From Sphingobacteriales bacterium (GTDB lineage: Bacteria > Bacteroidota > Bacteroidia > Chitinophagales > Chitinophagaceae): a stretch of 44,683 nucleotides of DNA. The stretch lies in assembly GCA_027491165.1 (NCBI GenBank), contig JAIXWS010000034.1, forward strand, positions 1-44,683. The letters are read 5' to 3'. A model generated the notes under the pieces. That model saw nothing but the letters and a program-made list of their open reading frames with translations, was not told where the DNA came from and ran no database searches. The position numbers were made by a program, and so were the translations under genes. Below, one piece after another: positions 1 to 7,415 of the stretch. Position 1 is the first letter of the stretch, and every line of letters begins with the position of its first letter.

Positions 1-1
1 C

Positions 2-94
2 GATTTAGGTCGGCTGGCCCACACCATCATCATCCTTCAAGACATTATCAATATCAGAATCATCATGGCCCAAGAGGCAGACGCTAATGCCTAA
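2..94 (+). CDS. C-terminal end of an unidentified protein (5' truncated)
   Basis: Reading frame 2 is open from the window edge for 31 codons and stops with TAA at 92-94. The visible peptide is hydrophobic in the middle (HTIIILQDIINIRII) and ends in AQEADANA, which looks like a real protein end rather than random translation. Too little remains to name a family. The gene lies upstream of tRNA-His and does not continue into it. Frame 1 is also open to a TAA at 85-87 but gives a His/Arg-rich, low-quality peptide, so frame 2 is preferred. Confidence 0.5.
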   Translation, partial: DLGRLAHTIIILQDIINIRIIMAQEADANA

Positions 95-174
95 GCCCCA
101 TATTAACTCAGGTGCTCCATTTGCGAAACAACAAATAAATCAAGTCTTTGTTCCGCTTTTTCGAAAAAACCCCT

Positions 175-182
175 TACATTTG
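175..182 (+). promoter_or_regulatory. -7 promoter element of tRNA-His
   Basis: TACATTTG fits the Bacteroidota -7 consensus TAnnTTTG and ends 16 nt before the first base of the tRNA, so transcription would begin just upstream of the mature 5' end. A TTTG at 147-150 could be the -33 element, but its spacing (24 nt) is longer than the usual 19-20. Confidence 0.55.
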
Positions 183-198
183 CTGCCCAAAGAAATAC

Positions 199-273
199 GG
201 AGGTAGTAGCTCAGTTGGTTAGAGCGCCAGTTTGTGGCACTGGAGGTCGTGGGTTCGAGACCCATTTATCTCC
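199..273 (+). tRNA. tRNA-His (anticodon GTG)
   Basis: A full cloverleaf can be folded by hand. The anticodon stem-loop is CCAGT-TTGTGGC-ACTGG with anticodon GTG. The T arm is GTGGG-TTCGAGA-CCCAT, and the D arm contains AGCTCAGTTGGTTAGAGC. The acceptor stem needs eight pairs, with an extra G at 199 (G-1) opposite C73 at 273. This is the identity element of bacterial tRNA-His and confirms the assignment independently of the anticodon. No CCA is encoded after C273, so the tail must be added by nucleotidyltransferase. A strong terminator follows 15 nt downstream, so this is probably a single-tRNA transcript. Confidence 0.96.
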
Positions 274-287
274 CTCGTTTTTCGACA

Positions 288-324
288 AGAATAACCCCTA
301 CATCTGTAGGGGTTATTCTTTTTT
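288..324 (+). terminator. Intrinsic terminator after tRNA-His
   Basis: A perfect 13-bp inverted repeat, AGAATAACCCCTA and TAGGGGTTATTCT, encloses a 6-nt loop (CATCTG) and is followed by a T-run to 324. It closes the tRNA unit before the promoter of the next gene. Confidence 0.92.
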
Positions 325-342
325 CATGCAGGGTATTTTGGT

Positions 343-374
343 TTTGATAATATAGGCCTGCTTTATTACCTTTG
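343..374 (+). promoter_or_regulatory. Bacteroidota-type promoter of the DUF3127 gene
   Basis: TTTG at 343-346 and TACCTTTG at 367-374 are separated by 20 nt, matching the phylum's TTTG/TAnnTTTG promoter arrangement. The expected transcription start is near 380, leaving an A-rich leader of about 40 nt before the ATG at 421. Of the promoters in this window it has the best match to both elements. Confidence 0.75.
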
Positions 375-420
375 ACCGTATCAAAAAAACAAATTTTTAA
401 ACAATTAAATAATCATAAAA

Positions 421-837
421 ATGGCTTTAGAAGTAATCGGAAAATTAATCGAGAAAGGACCAACCATGCAAGTGTCTGAGCGTTTTAAAAAGCGCGAATT
501 TGTATTGGATATTACAGAAGAAATTAATGGCAATGCTTATCCCAACTTTGCAAAACTCCAAGCGGTACAAAACCGTTGTGAATTGCTCGATGGTTTTAGC
601 GAAGGCGACACCGTAAAAGTGAGCTTCAATATCCGTGGTAACAAATGGGAAAAGGATGGCAAAGTAAATTATATCACTAGTCTTGATGCTTGGCGAATAG
701 AGCGCGCTGCTGCAGGCGACCATAATGCTTATCAAGCTCCTGCTGCTCCACAACAACAGTACCAAGCATCGACCCCAGCAAACAACAATTTTAATAGTAC
801 ACCCAATCCTGCTGCTGCAGATGATTTGCCTTTTTAG
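421..837 (+). CDS. DUF3127 family protein, OB-fold-like, with SSB-type C-terminal tip
   Basis: This 138-residue protein belongs to the Bacteroidota family DUF3127. The conserved core covers residues about 3-95, with the typical FKKREFVLDITEE segment, a YPNFAKLQAV stretch, GDTVKVSFNIRG and a final strand ending DAWRIE. The layout resembles a short OB fold. Residues about 100-133 form a flexible linker rich in A, P, Q and N, and the chain ends in DDLPF. That linker-plus-tip design is the one used by single-stranded DNA-binding protein (SSB) to recruit repair and replication partners. It is not a canonical SSB in its core, so no ssb symbol is given. Likely role: cytoplasmic nucleic-acid-associated protein (inference). 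It has its own promoter at 343-374. Confidence 0.85.
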   Translation: MALEVIGKLIEKGPTMQVSERFKKREFVLDITEEINGNAYPNFAKLQAVQNRCELLDGFSEGDTVKVSFNIRGNKWEKDGKVNYITSLDAWRIERAAAGDHNAYQAPAAPQQQYQASTPANNNFNSTPNPAAADDLPF

Positions 838-870
838 TTTTTTAAACCCTAAACATTTGAACCCATCCCA

Positions 871-2610
871 ATGCGCAACACAAAGAGCAGTCTTTATTTA
901 ATATTGCCATTATTATTGTTGTTGGCGGCTTGTCATAGCACGCCCGACCATGCAAAGTACATTCCTAAAAACGCTCTGATGGTAGCGGAGGTGAATACGA
1001 AAGAGTTGTCTAAAAAGATAGCCTGGAGCATGATAACTGGCAGCAATCTCTGGGATAAGTTGCGCGGATCTTTGTCCAAAGACGATTCTGCAAAACAGTC
1101 GGAATTTATTAAAAACATGCAAGAGGCGGGGGTAGACGAATTGAACACATTCTATGCCTACCTTAAAAATGGTGGACCAAATAGCAACGAAGCATGTTTT
1201 GTGGCTTTAATCCCCTTAAAGGATGCTATGAAATGGGAGGCTTTTGTCAAGAAGACTTTTACAGAAGCGAACATTAAGGAAAACAAAAAACGCAAAGAGG
1301 CCCGGCTGTCAGATGAGATTTATGCAGGCTGGACTAAAGACCTGTTGATTATCGTGTCCCTCCAAAAGACACCAAGCAATGAATACTTTGAAGAAGATCA
1401 ACCTATAGATCCTGCGCTAGACAATGATCTATTGTTGGCTTCTCATGTAGAGTCGGCCTTTACTGTAAGTAGCGAGAACTCCTTGTTGAGTGACGAGCGA
1501 TTTGCACAATTTGAAAAGCATAAACACGACCTTGGTTTTTGGGTAAATATTGACGCTTTAATGAGCAATTACGGTTCTAAAAATATTGACGCAATGACCG
1601 GCGGCGTTTCTCTTGCGAATACCATGTGGCGCAATTCTGCTTTTTCATCGGCAACAAACTTTGAAAAGGGCGCTGTTGTGACCGACATGTTGATGTATAG
1701 CTCTGATGAACTCAAAGAAATCAACAAACAGTATACGCCAAAGCCTATAGAAGAAGACCTTGTTCGCCGTTTGCCTAGCAAGGGTTTAGACTTTGTAATG
1801 GCTTATAGAATGTCTCCTGAGGCCATACAAAAAACGATTGAAAAAATGGGGATGCTTGGACTGGCAGATGGATACCTTAAAGAGCAAAATCTTAGTGTTG
1901 CAGAAATCGTTGGGGCCTTTTCGGGCGACATGGTATTTTCCATGAACAATTATACGCAAAAGAAAGAGACCTTATTGTTTGACAGCTCTGATGCAAGCTC
2001 AACGTTTTCTAATTATAAAACAGATATGGATGTTTTGTTTGCTGTGAAGCTAAACAAAAAAGAGGCCTTCCAAAAACTACTCAATCTAGCAGTTGAATTA
2101 CAGATGCTGGAGCAGGTTAAGCAAGGCGAGTTCAAAATGAAATCGCTCAACCAAGCAGCAGATTCTTCAGTAATTATTATGAATGATCAGTATGCTGTTT
2201 TTGCAAACAAGAAACAAAAGGCAAACGAATACTTGAACAATGAGCGCGCTAAAAATGCTGCACCCATGTTGGTAAAACAACACGTATCTCAGCAACCGTT
2301 TGCTATGTTTTTTGATTACAACTCTTGGGCAAAACGCACCGGCGGGGCCATGGCGAATAACGCTGCAGACACGTTGATTTATGATGCATCTTTGAAAACA
2401 TTCCAAAACTTTGTATTCAATGGCGGCACGCTAGAGGGTAATACCTATAAATATCGAATGAGTATCAACTTTGTAAACAAAAAAGAAAGCAGTTTGGTGC
2501 AGCTTTTGGAGTTTGGTAAAGTACTACAACAAGCCCAGGATTTAAGAGACAAAGAGAATGAGGCTTTTGAAAAAATGTTGCAACAAAACGCAGAGGGCCT
2601 CGAGTTTTAA
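871..2610 (+). CDS. DUF4836 family lipoprotein
   Basis: A 579-residue protein with an N-terminal lipoprotein signal: a positive start, a run of leucines at about residues 8-18, then the lipobox LAAC with Cys at residue 21. Immediately after comes HAKYIPKNALMVAEVNTKEL, the N-terminal signature of the Bacteroidota family DUF4836, whose function is unknown. The mature part is mixed alpha/beta without membrane segments, so it should sit as a lipid-anchored protein in the periplasm or outer membrane. The C-terminus is charged and helical (residues about 550-575). The gene starts 33 nt after the DUF3127 gene with no terminator between them, so they may be co-transcribed. No catalytic motif is visible. 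Confidence 0.82.
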   Translation: MRNTKSSLYLILPLLLLLAACHSTPDHAKYIPKNALMVAEVNTKELSKKIAWSMITGSNLWDKLRGSLSKDDSAKQSEFIKNMQEAGVDELNTFYAYLKNGGPNSNEACFVALIPLKDAMKWEAFVKKTFTEANIKENKKRKEARLSDEIYAGWTKDLLIIVSLQKTPSNEYFEEDQPIDPALDNDLLLASHVESAFTVSSENSLLSDERFAQFEKHKHDLGFWVNIDALMSNYGSKNIDAMTGGVSLANTMWRNSAFSSATNFEKGAVVTDMLMYSSDELKEINKQYTPKPIEEDLVRRLPSKGLDFVMAYRMSPEAIQKTIEKMGMLGLADGYLKEQNLSVAEIVGAFSGDMVFSMNNYTQKKETLLFDSSDASSTFSNYKTDMDVLFAVKLNKKEAFQKLLNLAVELQMLEQVKQGEFKMKSLNQAADSSVIIMNDQYAVFANKKQKANEYLNNERAKNAAPMLVKQHVSQQPFAMFFDYNSWAKRTGGAMANNAADTLIYDASLKTFQNFVFNGGTLEGNTYKYRMSINFVNKKESSLVQLLEFGKVLQQAQDLRDKENEAFEKMLQQNAEGLEF

Positions 2611-2677
2611 AATGGCCCCACGCATTAAAATTTTGAATTAGAGAAATTTGTTTTAATTTGGTAAAAATTTTTTCGTC

Positions 2678-3709
2678 ATGAAAGTAAAAAATCTTTTGGG
2701 TAAGCTATCAATTATTGCCCTGATGGCAGTAGCCGCCCAAAGCTGTAAAAAAGAAAACGGCATCGACAACAACAACGTTATTCAAAGGCCTTACGCTTTG
2801 TACGTATCCGATTCTACAGGTAATATCTACAAAACAAATGATGGCAATAACTATAAAACCATTTTTCCCGGAGACGGCAACCCATTGCGTGCCATTACAA
2901 CATCTAAGCAAAACCTTGTTTTTGTGAAAGGCATGACGGTTTTTTTAAGCACGAATGAAGGAAAAACATTTAATCCAATTAAGCAAACGCTTGTGCAAGT
3001 GCCGAGTGGTATTCGTTGGCAAAACTTCATTTTGGACATACCCCAACTCAACAGGTTGTACATATCCAATACCCTAGGTATTATAGGTAAAATTTCACAG
3101 AGCCCGCAGAATGGCGTGTATTTTGAATTAGACACAAGCTATACCGAAGTAGACACACCTTACCTTGTTGAAAGCTTTGCCTTCACCAATAATCAAATTT
3201 TGTATGGCTATTCCTCTTCAGGAAGCAAGTTTGGCGTGAGTAAATTCTTTTACAAAGCAGGCAAAGATGCGAAATGGAAGCCAATGGTTACGGACTTGCC
3301 AAGCCCTCACAGCTTCTATCTTACTGCTTGGGGCAACAAAATTGTAGCCACCGATTACGACGGAGTAAAAGGGGCACTGCATAGCTCAGATACCGGTAAA
3401 ACATTTGTTGCATTCACTGGCCTGCCAAGCGCAAAATTGCTGTCTACCTATTCTGCTCATGATAAATTGTTGGTTGGCACACAAGGCAATGGTATTTACT
3501 TGTATGATGGCGCAACATTTGTTCCATCGAACAGCGGCATTGACGCCAAAACAAGCGTTTATGGTATTGTAGCCAAGGATAATTATTATAAAAACAAAGC
3601 CACTAAGAAATTCTTTTACATAGCTACAAATACCGGCATTTACAAGAGTGAAGACCTTGCAAAAAGTTGGATTAAAGTAAAAACAGGAGATTACCGATTA
3701 ATCAATTAA
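2678..3709 (+). CDS. Lipoprotein with Asp-box/BNR-like beta-propeller repeats
   Basis: 343 residues with a lipoprotein signal peptide ending AAQSC (Cys at residue 23). The residues after the Cys are KKEN, charged like the lipoprotein export signals that send Bacteroidota lipoproteins to the cell surface. The mature protein contains recurring S-x-D/N-x-G-x-T-F/W type turns: STNEGKTF, SSDTGKTF, and a degenerate SEDLAKSW near the C-terminus. These are Asp-box motifs found in BNR/sialidase-like propellers, and the spacing suggests one multi-bladed propeller. I see no sialidase catalytic arginines, so it is more likely a binding or structural protein. Its stop codon overlaps the stop of the convergent hslR gene. 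Function unknown. Confidence 0.7.
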   Translation: MKVKNLLGKLSIIALMAVAAQSCKKENGIDNNNVIQRPYALYVSDSTGNIYKTNDGNNYKTIFPGDGNPLRAITTSKQNLVFVKGMTVFLSTNEGKTFNPIKQTLVQVPSGIRWQNFILDIPQLNRLYISNTLGIIGKISQSPQNGVYFELDTSYTEVDTPYLVESFAFTNNQILYGYSSSGSKFGVSKFFYKAGKDAKWKPMVTDLPSPHSFYLTAWGNKIVATDYDGVKGALHSSDTGKTFVAFTGLPSAKLLSTYSAHDKLLVGTQGNGIYLYDGATFVPSNSGIDAKTSVYGIVAKDNYYKNKATKKFFYIATNTGIYKSEDLAKSWIKVKTGDYRLIN

Positions 3710-4101
3710 TCAAGAGGTTCATCTCCTAATAAATCACTCAGGTCGCGCCGCTGTTTTTTAGTGGGGCGGCCTGTTTTGCTGAGGCGCTTACCGGTATAAA
3801 AATTGGATGCCAAAGGCTTTTCTATTGTTTTGTCTTCCTCTGGGGTAAGGTCACTATAGTTTTCAATAGCTACTTCGTAGGGTCCTCTAGTTTCGAGCAA
3901 GCCCCTTACTTCAATGATCCATTTTCTGGCTGATGTTCGCACCTCGTATTGGTCGCCAATAGAAATGCTGCGAGAGGCTTTAACGTTTTGACCATTGTGT
4001 TTTACCTTGCCACTATCGATGGCTTCGCTAGCTAGCGTTCTGGTTTTGAAGATGCGTATCGCCCAGAGATACTTGTCGAGCCGAAGCCTTTTATCGCTCA
4101 T
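3706..4101 (-). CDS. hslR: S4-domain RNA-binding protein, Hsp15 family
   Basis: 131 residues. The N-terminal half (about 6-66) is an S4 RNA-binding domain, with the signature RLDKYLWAIRIFKTRTLAS and later KVKHNGQNVKASRSISIGD. The C-terminal tail is basic (GKRLSKTGRPTKKQRRDL), as in the Hsp15/HslR family. In E. coli Hsp15 binds stalled 50S subunits that carry a nascent peptidyl-tRNA and helps recycle them. The same role is assumed here by family. It starts 6 nt after the thioesterase gene, so the two are probably co-transcribed. Its TAA shares bases with the stop of the gene on the other strand. Confidence 0.88.
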   Translation of the reverse strand: MSDKRLRLDKYLWAIRIFKTRTLASEAIDSGKVKHNGQNVKASRSISIGDQYEVRTSARKWIIEVRGLLETRGPYEVAIENYSDLTPEEDKTIEKPLASNFYTGKRLSKTGRPTKKQRRDLSDLLGDEPLD

Positions 4102-4107
4102 GGTTTT

Positions 4108-4623
4108 TTAGTCTTTTACAAAAAGGGCCTTTAATTCTGCAGCATCGTCTACCTTCATTTTGCCACCTAATATCAGGCGCAATTGGCGGCGGCGCAAAGC
4201 ACCATTAAACCTTTCTTTTTCATCTTCTGTTTCGGGAATCAATTCAGGCACTTTGTTTGGCACGCCCTCTGCGGTTAAGGAAACAAAGGTAAAATAAGCC
4301 TCATTGCTCAGATATTTTCTTTGTTGCTGCAGGTCCTCTCCCGTTACTTTTAAATACACTTCCATAGAAGAGTTGAACGAGCGCGTTACCTTCGATTCGA
4401 TGGTAAGAATATTGCCCAGTTTAATCGGGTGGTGAAAGGAAACATTGTCTACAGAGGCCGTTACCACCGGGCTATTGCATAGGCGCATGGCTGATATCGC
4501 AGCAGCGATGTCCATCCAGTGCATCAGTCGTCCACCCATAAGGTTGATTAGGGTGTTGGTGTCATTGGGTAAGACCAGCTCTGTCATGGTGTTAGCGGTT
4601 TCGCGGGCGTATTTGTGTGTCAT
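4108..4623 (-). CDS. Hotdog-fold acyl-CoA thioesterase
   Basis: 171 residues from the ATG at 4623. The open frame extends upstream to 4689, but that extension looks non-coding and the family begins close to MTHKYARETANTMTELV. The segment LVLPNDTNTLINLMGGRLMHWMD is the classic YciA/BACH-type hotdog motif: a catalytic-site Asp/Asn turn before the GG of the central helix. A second block, ASVDNVSFHHPIKLGN, is also typical. The predicted reaction is hydrolysis of acyl-CoA to free acid and CoA in the cytoplasm. Chain-length preference cannot be read from sequence. A near-consensus -7 box (TACTTTTC on this strand) lies at 4652-4659. Confidence 0.88.
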   Translation of the reverse strand: MTHKYARETANTMTELVLPNDTNTLINLMGGRLMHWMDIAAAISAMRLCNSPVVTASVDNVSFHHPIKLGNILTIESKVTRSFNSSMEVYLKVTGEDLQQQRKYLSNEAYFTFVSLTAEGVPNKVPELIPETEDEKERFNGALRRRQLRLILGGKMKVDDAAELKALFVKD

Positions 4624-4701
4624 TATTAGTTGAGTATTGGATTGTTGTGTGGAAAAGTAATGGATGATAAGCCCAACAAGGGACATCAATCATCGATTCG
4701 T

Positions 4702-5298
4702 TTATTGTCCTTTAATTTCTTCCCAGGTTGCATACAATGTTTCTTGTGCGGGCCTGTCTGCGGGCATTTCCTTAAGGGCTTCACAGGCTATAAGGCTTTC
4801 GTGGCAATCGGCGGGCAATTGTTGGTATAATTGTGTGCCTTTTGTTTTCCAAGTGATCATTTCGTCGCTTACTTCTTTTATGATTTTGGCGGGATTGCCC
4901 ACAAGCAGAGATCTGCTGGGAATTGTCGTGTGTGCATTTACAAAAGAAAGGGCGCCAACAATACATTCATCTCCAATGACCACATCGTCCATGATAACAC
5001 TGTTCATGCCGATCATTGTATTGCGTCCGATGGTTCCGCCGTGAATAATGGCACCATGCCCAATGTGTGCAGCGGCTTTGAGCACAACCGTTTTGCCCGG
5101 AAACATATGTATCGTACAATTTTCTTGCACATTACAGCCGTCTTCGATAACGATGGCTCCCCAGTCGCCTCTTAAAGCCGCGCCAGGACCAACGTACACA
5201 TTTTTGCCAATAATGACATTGCCCGTAACGACAGCCTGAGGATGTACAAAAGAGCTAGGGTGCACAACAGGAATAAACCCTTTAAAAGCATAGATCAT
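4702..5298 (-). CDS. Gamma carbonic anhydrase-like hexapeptide-repeat protein
   Basis: 198 residues from the ATG at 5298. The frame is open to 5316, but the upstream codons overlap the likely -7 box. Left-handed beta-helix hexapeptide repeats run from about residue 15 to 125. Residues matching the zinc ligands of gamma carbonic anhydrase are visible as His64, His81 and His86, with the last pair spaced five apart as in the archaeal enzyme. The LRGDWGAI segment gives the conserved Arg43 and Asp45. The C-terminal helix (about 135-195) is also usual. PaaY/YrdA-like proteins share this layout, so actual carbonic anhydrase activity is uncertain. It probably heads the unit gammaCA-thioesterase-hslR. 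Confidence 0.85.
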   Translation of the reverse strand: MIYAFKGFIPVVHPSSFVHPQAVVTGNVIIGKNVYVGPGAALRGDWGAIVIEDGCNVQENCTIHMFPGKTVVLKAAAHIGHGAIIHGGTIGRNTMIGMNSVIMDDVVIGDECIVGALSFVNAHTTIPSRSLLVGNPAKIIKEVSDEMITWKTKGTQLYQQLPADCHESLIACEALKEMPADRPAQETLYATWEEIKGQ

Positions 5299-5303
5299 AA
5301 TTG

Positions 5304-5311
5304 CAAAAGTA
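5304..5311 (-). promoter_or_regulatory. -7 element of the gamma carbonic anhydrase gene
   Basis: Read on the minus strand this is TACTTTTG, a full match to TAnnTTTG. It ends only 5 nt before the ATG at 5298, so a transcript starting at the usual distance would have almost no leader. No well-spaced -33 TTTG is present. Confidence 0.45.
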
Positions 5312-5424
5312 AGCAAGCCCTAAACAAATTGGATAATATCATCCATTATTAACGTTATTCGAATTTTCAAAACTGCATTTAGTGCAGTACCTTAGCAATT
5401 CAAAAAAATTTTTAAACTACAATA

Positions 5425-6606
5425 ATGAGAAAAGCACTTTTCATTGCTGCGGCAATTCTGCCCATATTCGTTTCGGCACAAGACGAGTTGGTAAAAAAAC
5501 TTGAGAAAAACAGTAGCGATAGCTCAAAGTCAAAATTTAAATTCACGCCACAAATAGACTTAGAAAGAACTTCGGTAAAAGCACAAGGAAGCTCCGGCAC
5601 TTGTTGGAGTTATGCTACCAATTCTTTTCTTGAAAGTGAAATGATCAGAATGGGTAAAGAGCCTGTAGAAATCGCACAAATATACTCGGCTCGTCGCGTA
5701 TACACCGAAAAGGCCGATGCTTATGTACGCATGCATGGCGCCGTTGCTTGGGGTGATGGCGGATCTTGCCACGATGTAATCAATATGTTTGCAAAATATG
5801 GCGCTATGCCTCAGACCGCGTATACAGGGCTTAATTATGGCACAACTAAAAACAAGTTTGCAGAGATGCAAGAGGTGCTTAAAGCCATGTTGGATGCATG
5901 GGTAAAAAATCCCAACGGAAAATTATCGCCCAATTGGAAGCAGGCCTTTGAGGCTGTTATGGATACTTATTTGGGGAAAGTGCCTGAAACCTTTGTTTGG
6001 AAAGGCAAAAGCTATACGCCTAAATCTTTTGGCGAAGAAGTTGTGGGTATCAATCCAGATAATTATGTAGAACTCTCTTCTTTTTCAGACAAGCCCTATT
6101 ATAAAAAGACAACCTTAATGGTTCCCGACAACTGGAGCTTCGACAAGGTCTATAATGTACAAATGAAGGACCTAACCGACATTATTGATTATGCCCTCAG
6201 CAAGGGTTTTACCGTTTCTTGGGCTACCGATGTTAGTGAAAAATCTTTTAGCTGGAAGAATGGCGTGGCTTATGTTGCCGAAAAAGAATATGATGACATG
6301 AGCGATGAGGAGAAAAAGGAAATGTTCAATGGACCAAAGCCAGAGCGTATAATAACGCCTGAAATGCGCCAGCAAGCATTTGACAATTACAGCACAACGG
6401 ACGATCATGGTATGCATATTGTAGGAACAGCAATTGATCAAAATGGGCGTGAATATTATGTAGTCAAAAACAGCTGGGGTACAACCAATGATTACAAGGG
6501 ATACCTGCATGTCTCTAAGGCTTATGTACAATTTAAAACAACAGCGTTGTTGTTGCATAAAAGAGGTGTCCCTCTCGATCTGAGAACGAAACTGGGAATG
6601 GATTAG
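5425..6606 (+). CDS. Secreted C1 papain-like cysteine aminopeptidase (PepC/bleomycin hydrolase type)
   Basis: 393 residues with a cleavable signal peptide (MRKALFIAAAILPIFVSAQ), so it acts in the periplasm or outside the cell. The catalytic Cys lies in QGSSGTCWSYA (Cys59) after the oxyanion-hole Gln. The catalytic His is in DDHGMHIVG and the Asn in YYVVKNSWGTTND. These three blocks and their order are those of the C1B peptidases. At about 390 residues it is shorter than the cytoplasmic PepC/BleH enzymes (about 440-455). Export differs from the classical cytosolic enzyme but is common in this phylum. TACCTTAG at 5388-5395 is a near-consensus -7 box. It may be co-transcribed with the next two genes. 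Confidence 0.88.
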   Translation: MRKALFIAAAILPIFVSAQDELVKKLEKNSSDSSKSKFKFTPQIDLERTSVKAQGSSGTCWSYATNSFLESEMIRMGKEPVEIAQIYSARRVYTEKADAYVRMHGAVAWGDGGSCHDVINMFAKYGAMPQTAYTGLNYGTTKNKFAEMQEVLKAMLDAWVKNPNGKLSPNWKQAFEAVMDTYLGKVPETFVWKGKSYTPKSFGEEVVGINPDNYVELSSFSDKPYYKKTTLMVPDNWSFDKVYNVQMKDLTDIIDYALSKGFTVSWATDVSEKSFSWKNGVAYVAEKEYDDMSDEEKKEMFNGPKPERIITPEMRQQAFDNYSTTDDHGMHIVGTAIDQNGREYYVVKNSWGTTNDYKGYLHVSKAYVQFKTTALLLHKRGVPLDLRTKLGMD

Positions 6607-6624
6607 TTACAAGCCTAATGAATC

Positions 6625-7020
6625 ATGATAAAGCTCTCCGATTTGAAAAAATTGAAGAGCTTTATTGTTTTAAAAGAGGTTAATTTTACACACAATATGT
6701 ACATTCAAAATCAATCTTTTTCAGACGAAGAAACCCTGCTCGAGCAGCTATTCGATTTTGGCCTAGGCGATCCAAGCCCAGAGTTGAAGGTGTTTCTAGA
6801 GTCTATCAGCGAGCAACTTAAGGCCAATAAAGAATATCAGGCGTATAAAGCAACTTTAAGCGACGAGGAAGAAATCATGGAGCTAGAGGATGATGAAAGC
6901 AGGGCCTTGTTAGCTGAGCGCTTAATGGAACTATACGAAAGCTTTGTGGTCGACACAAATCAATTGTTCGGCATTAAAGGCGATCAGCGTACACTACTCT
7001 ATACCATAGACTTGTTTTAA
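6625..7020 (+). CDS. Acidic hypothetical protein between pepC-like gene and folB
   Basis: 131 residues with no family that I recognise. It has no signal peptide or membrane segment. Residues about 33-110 are strongly acidic and helical (for example LSDEEEIMELEDDESRALLAERL), and the end, DQRTLLYTIDLF, is hydrophobic. The ATG at 6625 is used; an internal ATG at 6697 (MYIQNQSFSDEE) is a possible alternative start. It lies 18 nt after the aminopeptidase gene and 13 nt before folB, so co-transcription is likely. The composition suggests a small soluble helical protein, possibly a binding partner. The function cannot be inferred from its neighbours. Confidence 0.65.
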   Translation: MIKLSDLKKLKSFIVLKEVNFTHNMYIQNQSFSDEETLLEQLFDFGLGDPSPELKVFLESISEQLKANKEYQAYKATLSDEEEIMELEDDESRALLAERLMELYESFVVDTNQLFGIKGDQRTLLYTIDLF

Positions 7021-7033
7021 ACAATACAAAAGC

Positions 7034-7366
7034 ATGTTTACAATTTCTTTGCATCAAATAAAAGTCTTTGCGCCAATTGGCTTGTATCCGCAAGAACAAA
7101 TATTGGGCAATCATTTTGAGGTGGATATAGATGTTCAGGTCGCAGAGTTTTCACAAAAAAAGTTTGTGGACTACACGGTGCTCAACAGCATCGTACAACA
7201 AGAAATGAAAAAGCCTGAAGCGATTTTGGAACAAATTGCGCTCAATATGCATGGCGAAATAAAGAAGGCTTTCTCCTTTGCAAAAAAAATAAAAATCAGC
7301 ATTCGCAAGCGGAACCCTCCAATGAGCGGATCGATGGCCTATGCCCAAGTAGTATTTGAATTGTAA
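7034..7366 (+). CDS. folB: Dihydroneopterin aldolase
   Basis: 110 residues, close to the usual 115-120. The enzyme converts 7,8-dihydroneopterin to 6-hydroxymethyl-7,8-dihydropterin and glycolaldehyde in folate synthesis, working as a cytoplasmic homo-octamer. The family signature is visible: VFAPIGLYPQEQILGNHFEVDI near the N-terminus, including the pterin-site Glu, VDYTVLNSIV in the middle, and IRKRNPPMSG near the C-terminus with the conserved Lys and the NPP turn. No other folate genes are adjacent. Confidence 0.92.
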   Translation: MFTISLHQIKVFAPIGLYPQEQILGNHFEVDIDVQVAEFSQKKFVDYTVLNSIVQQEMKKPEAILEQIALNMHGEIKKAFSFAKKIKISIRKRNPPMSGSMAYAQVVFEL

Positions 7367-7415
7367 TATAGGCTTTTTGCAAAACAGCCCATTAGCACAT
7401 TTAAAAAGGCTTGTA

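Noticed and set aside
445-765. 106-codon frame antisense to the DUF3127 gene
   Set aside because: Shadow frame; the plus-strand gene has clear family motifs and a promoter.
421-837. Canonical ssb gene
   Set aside because: The tip fits SSB but the core sequence matches DUF3127, not the SSB OB fold.
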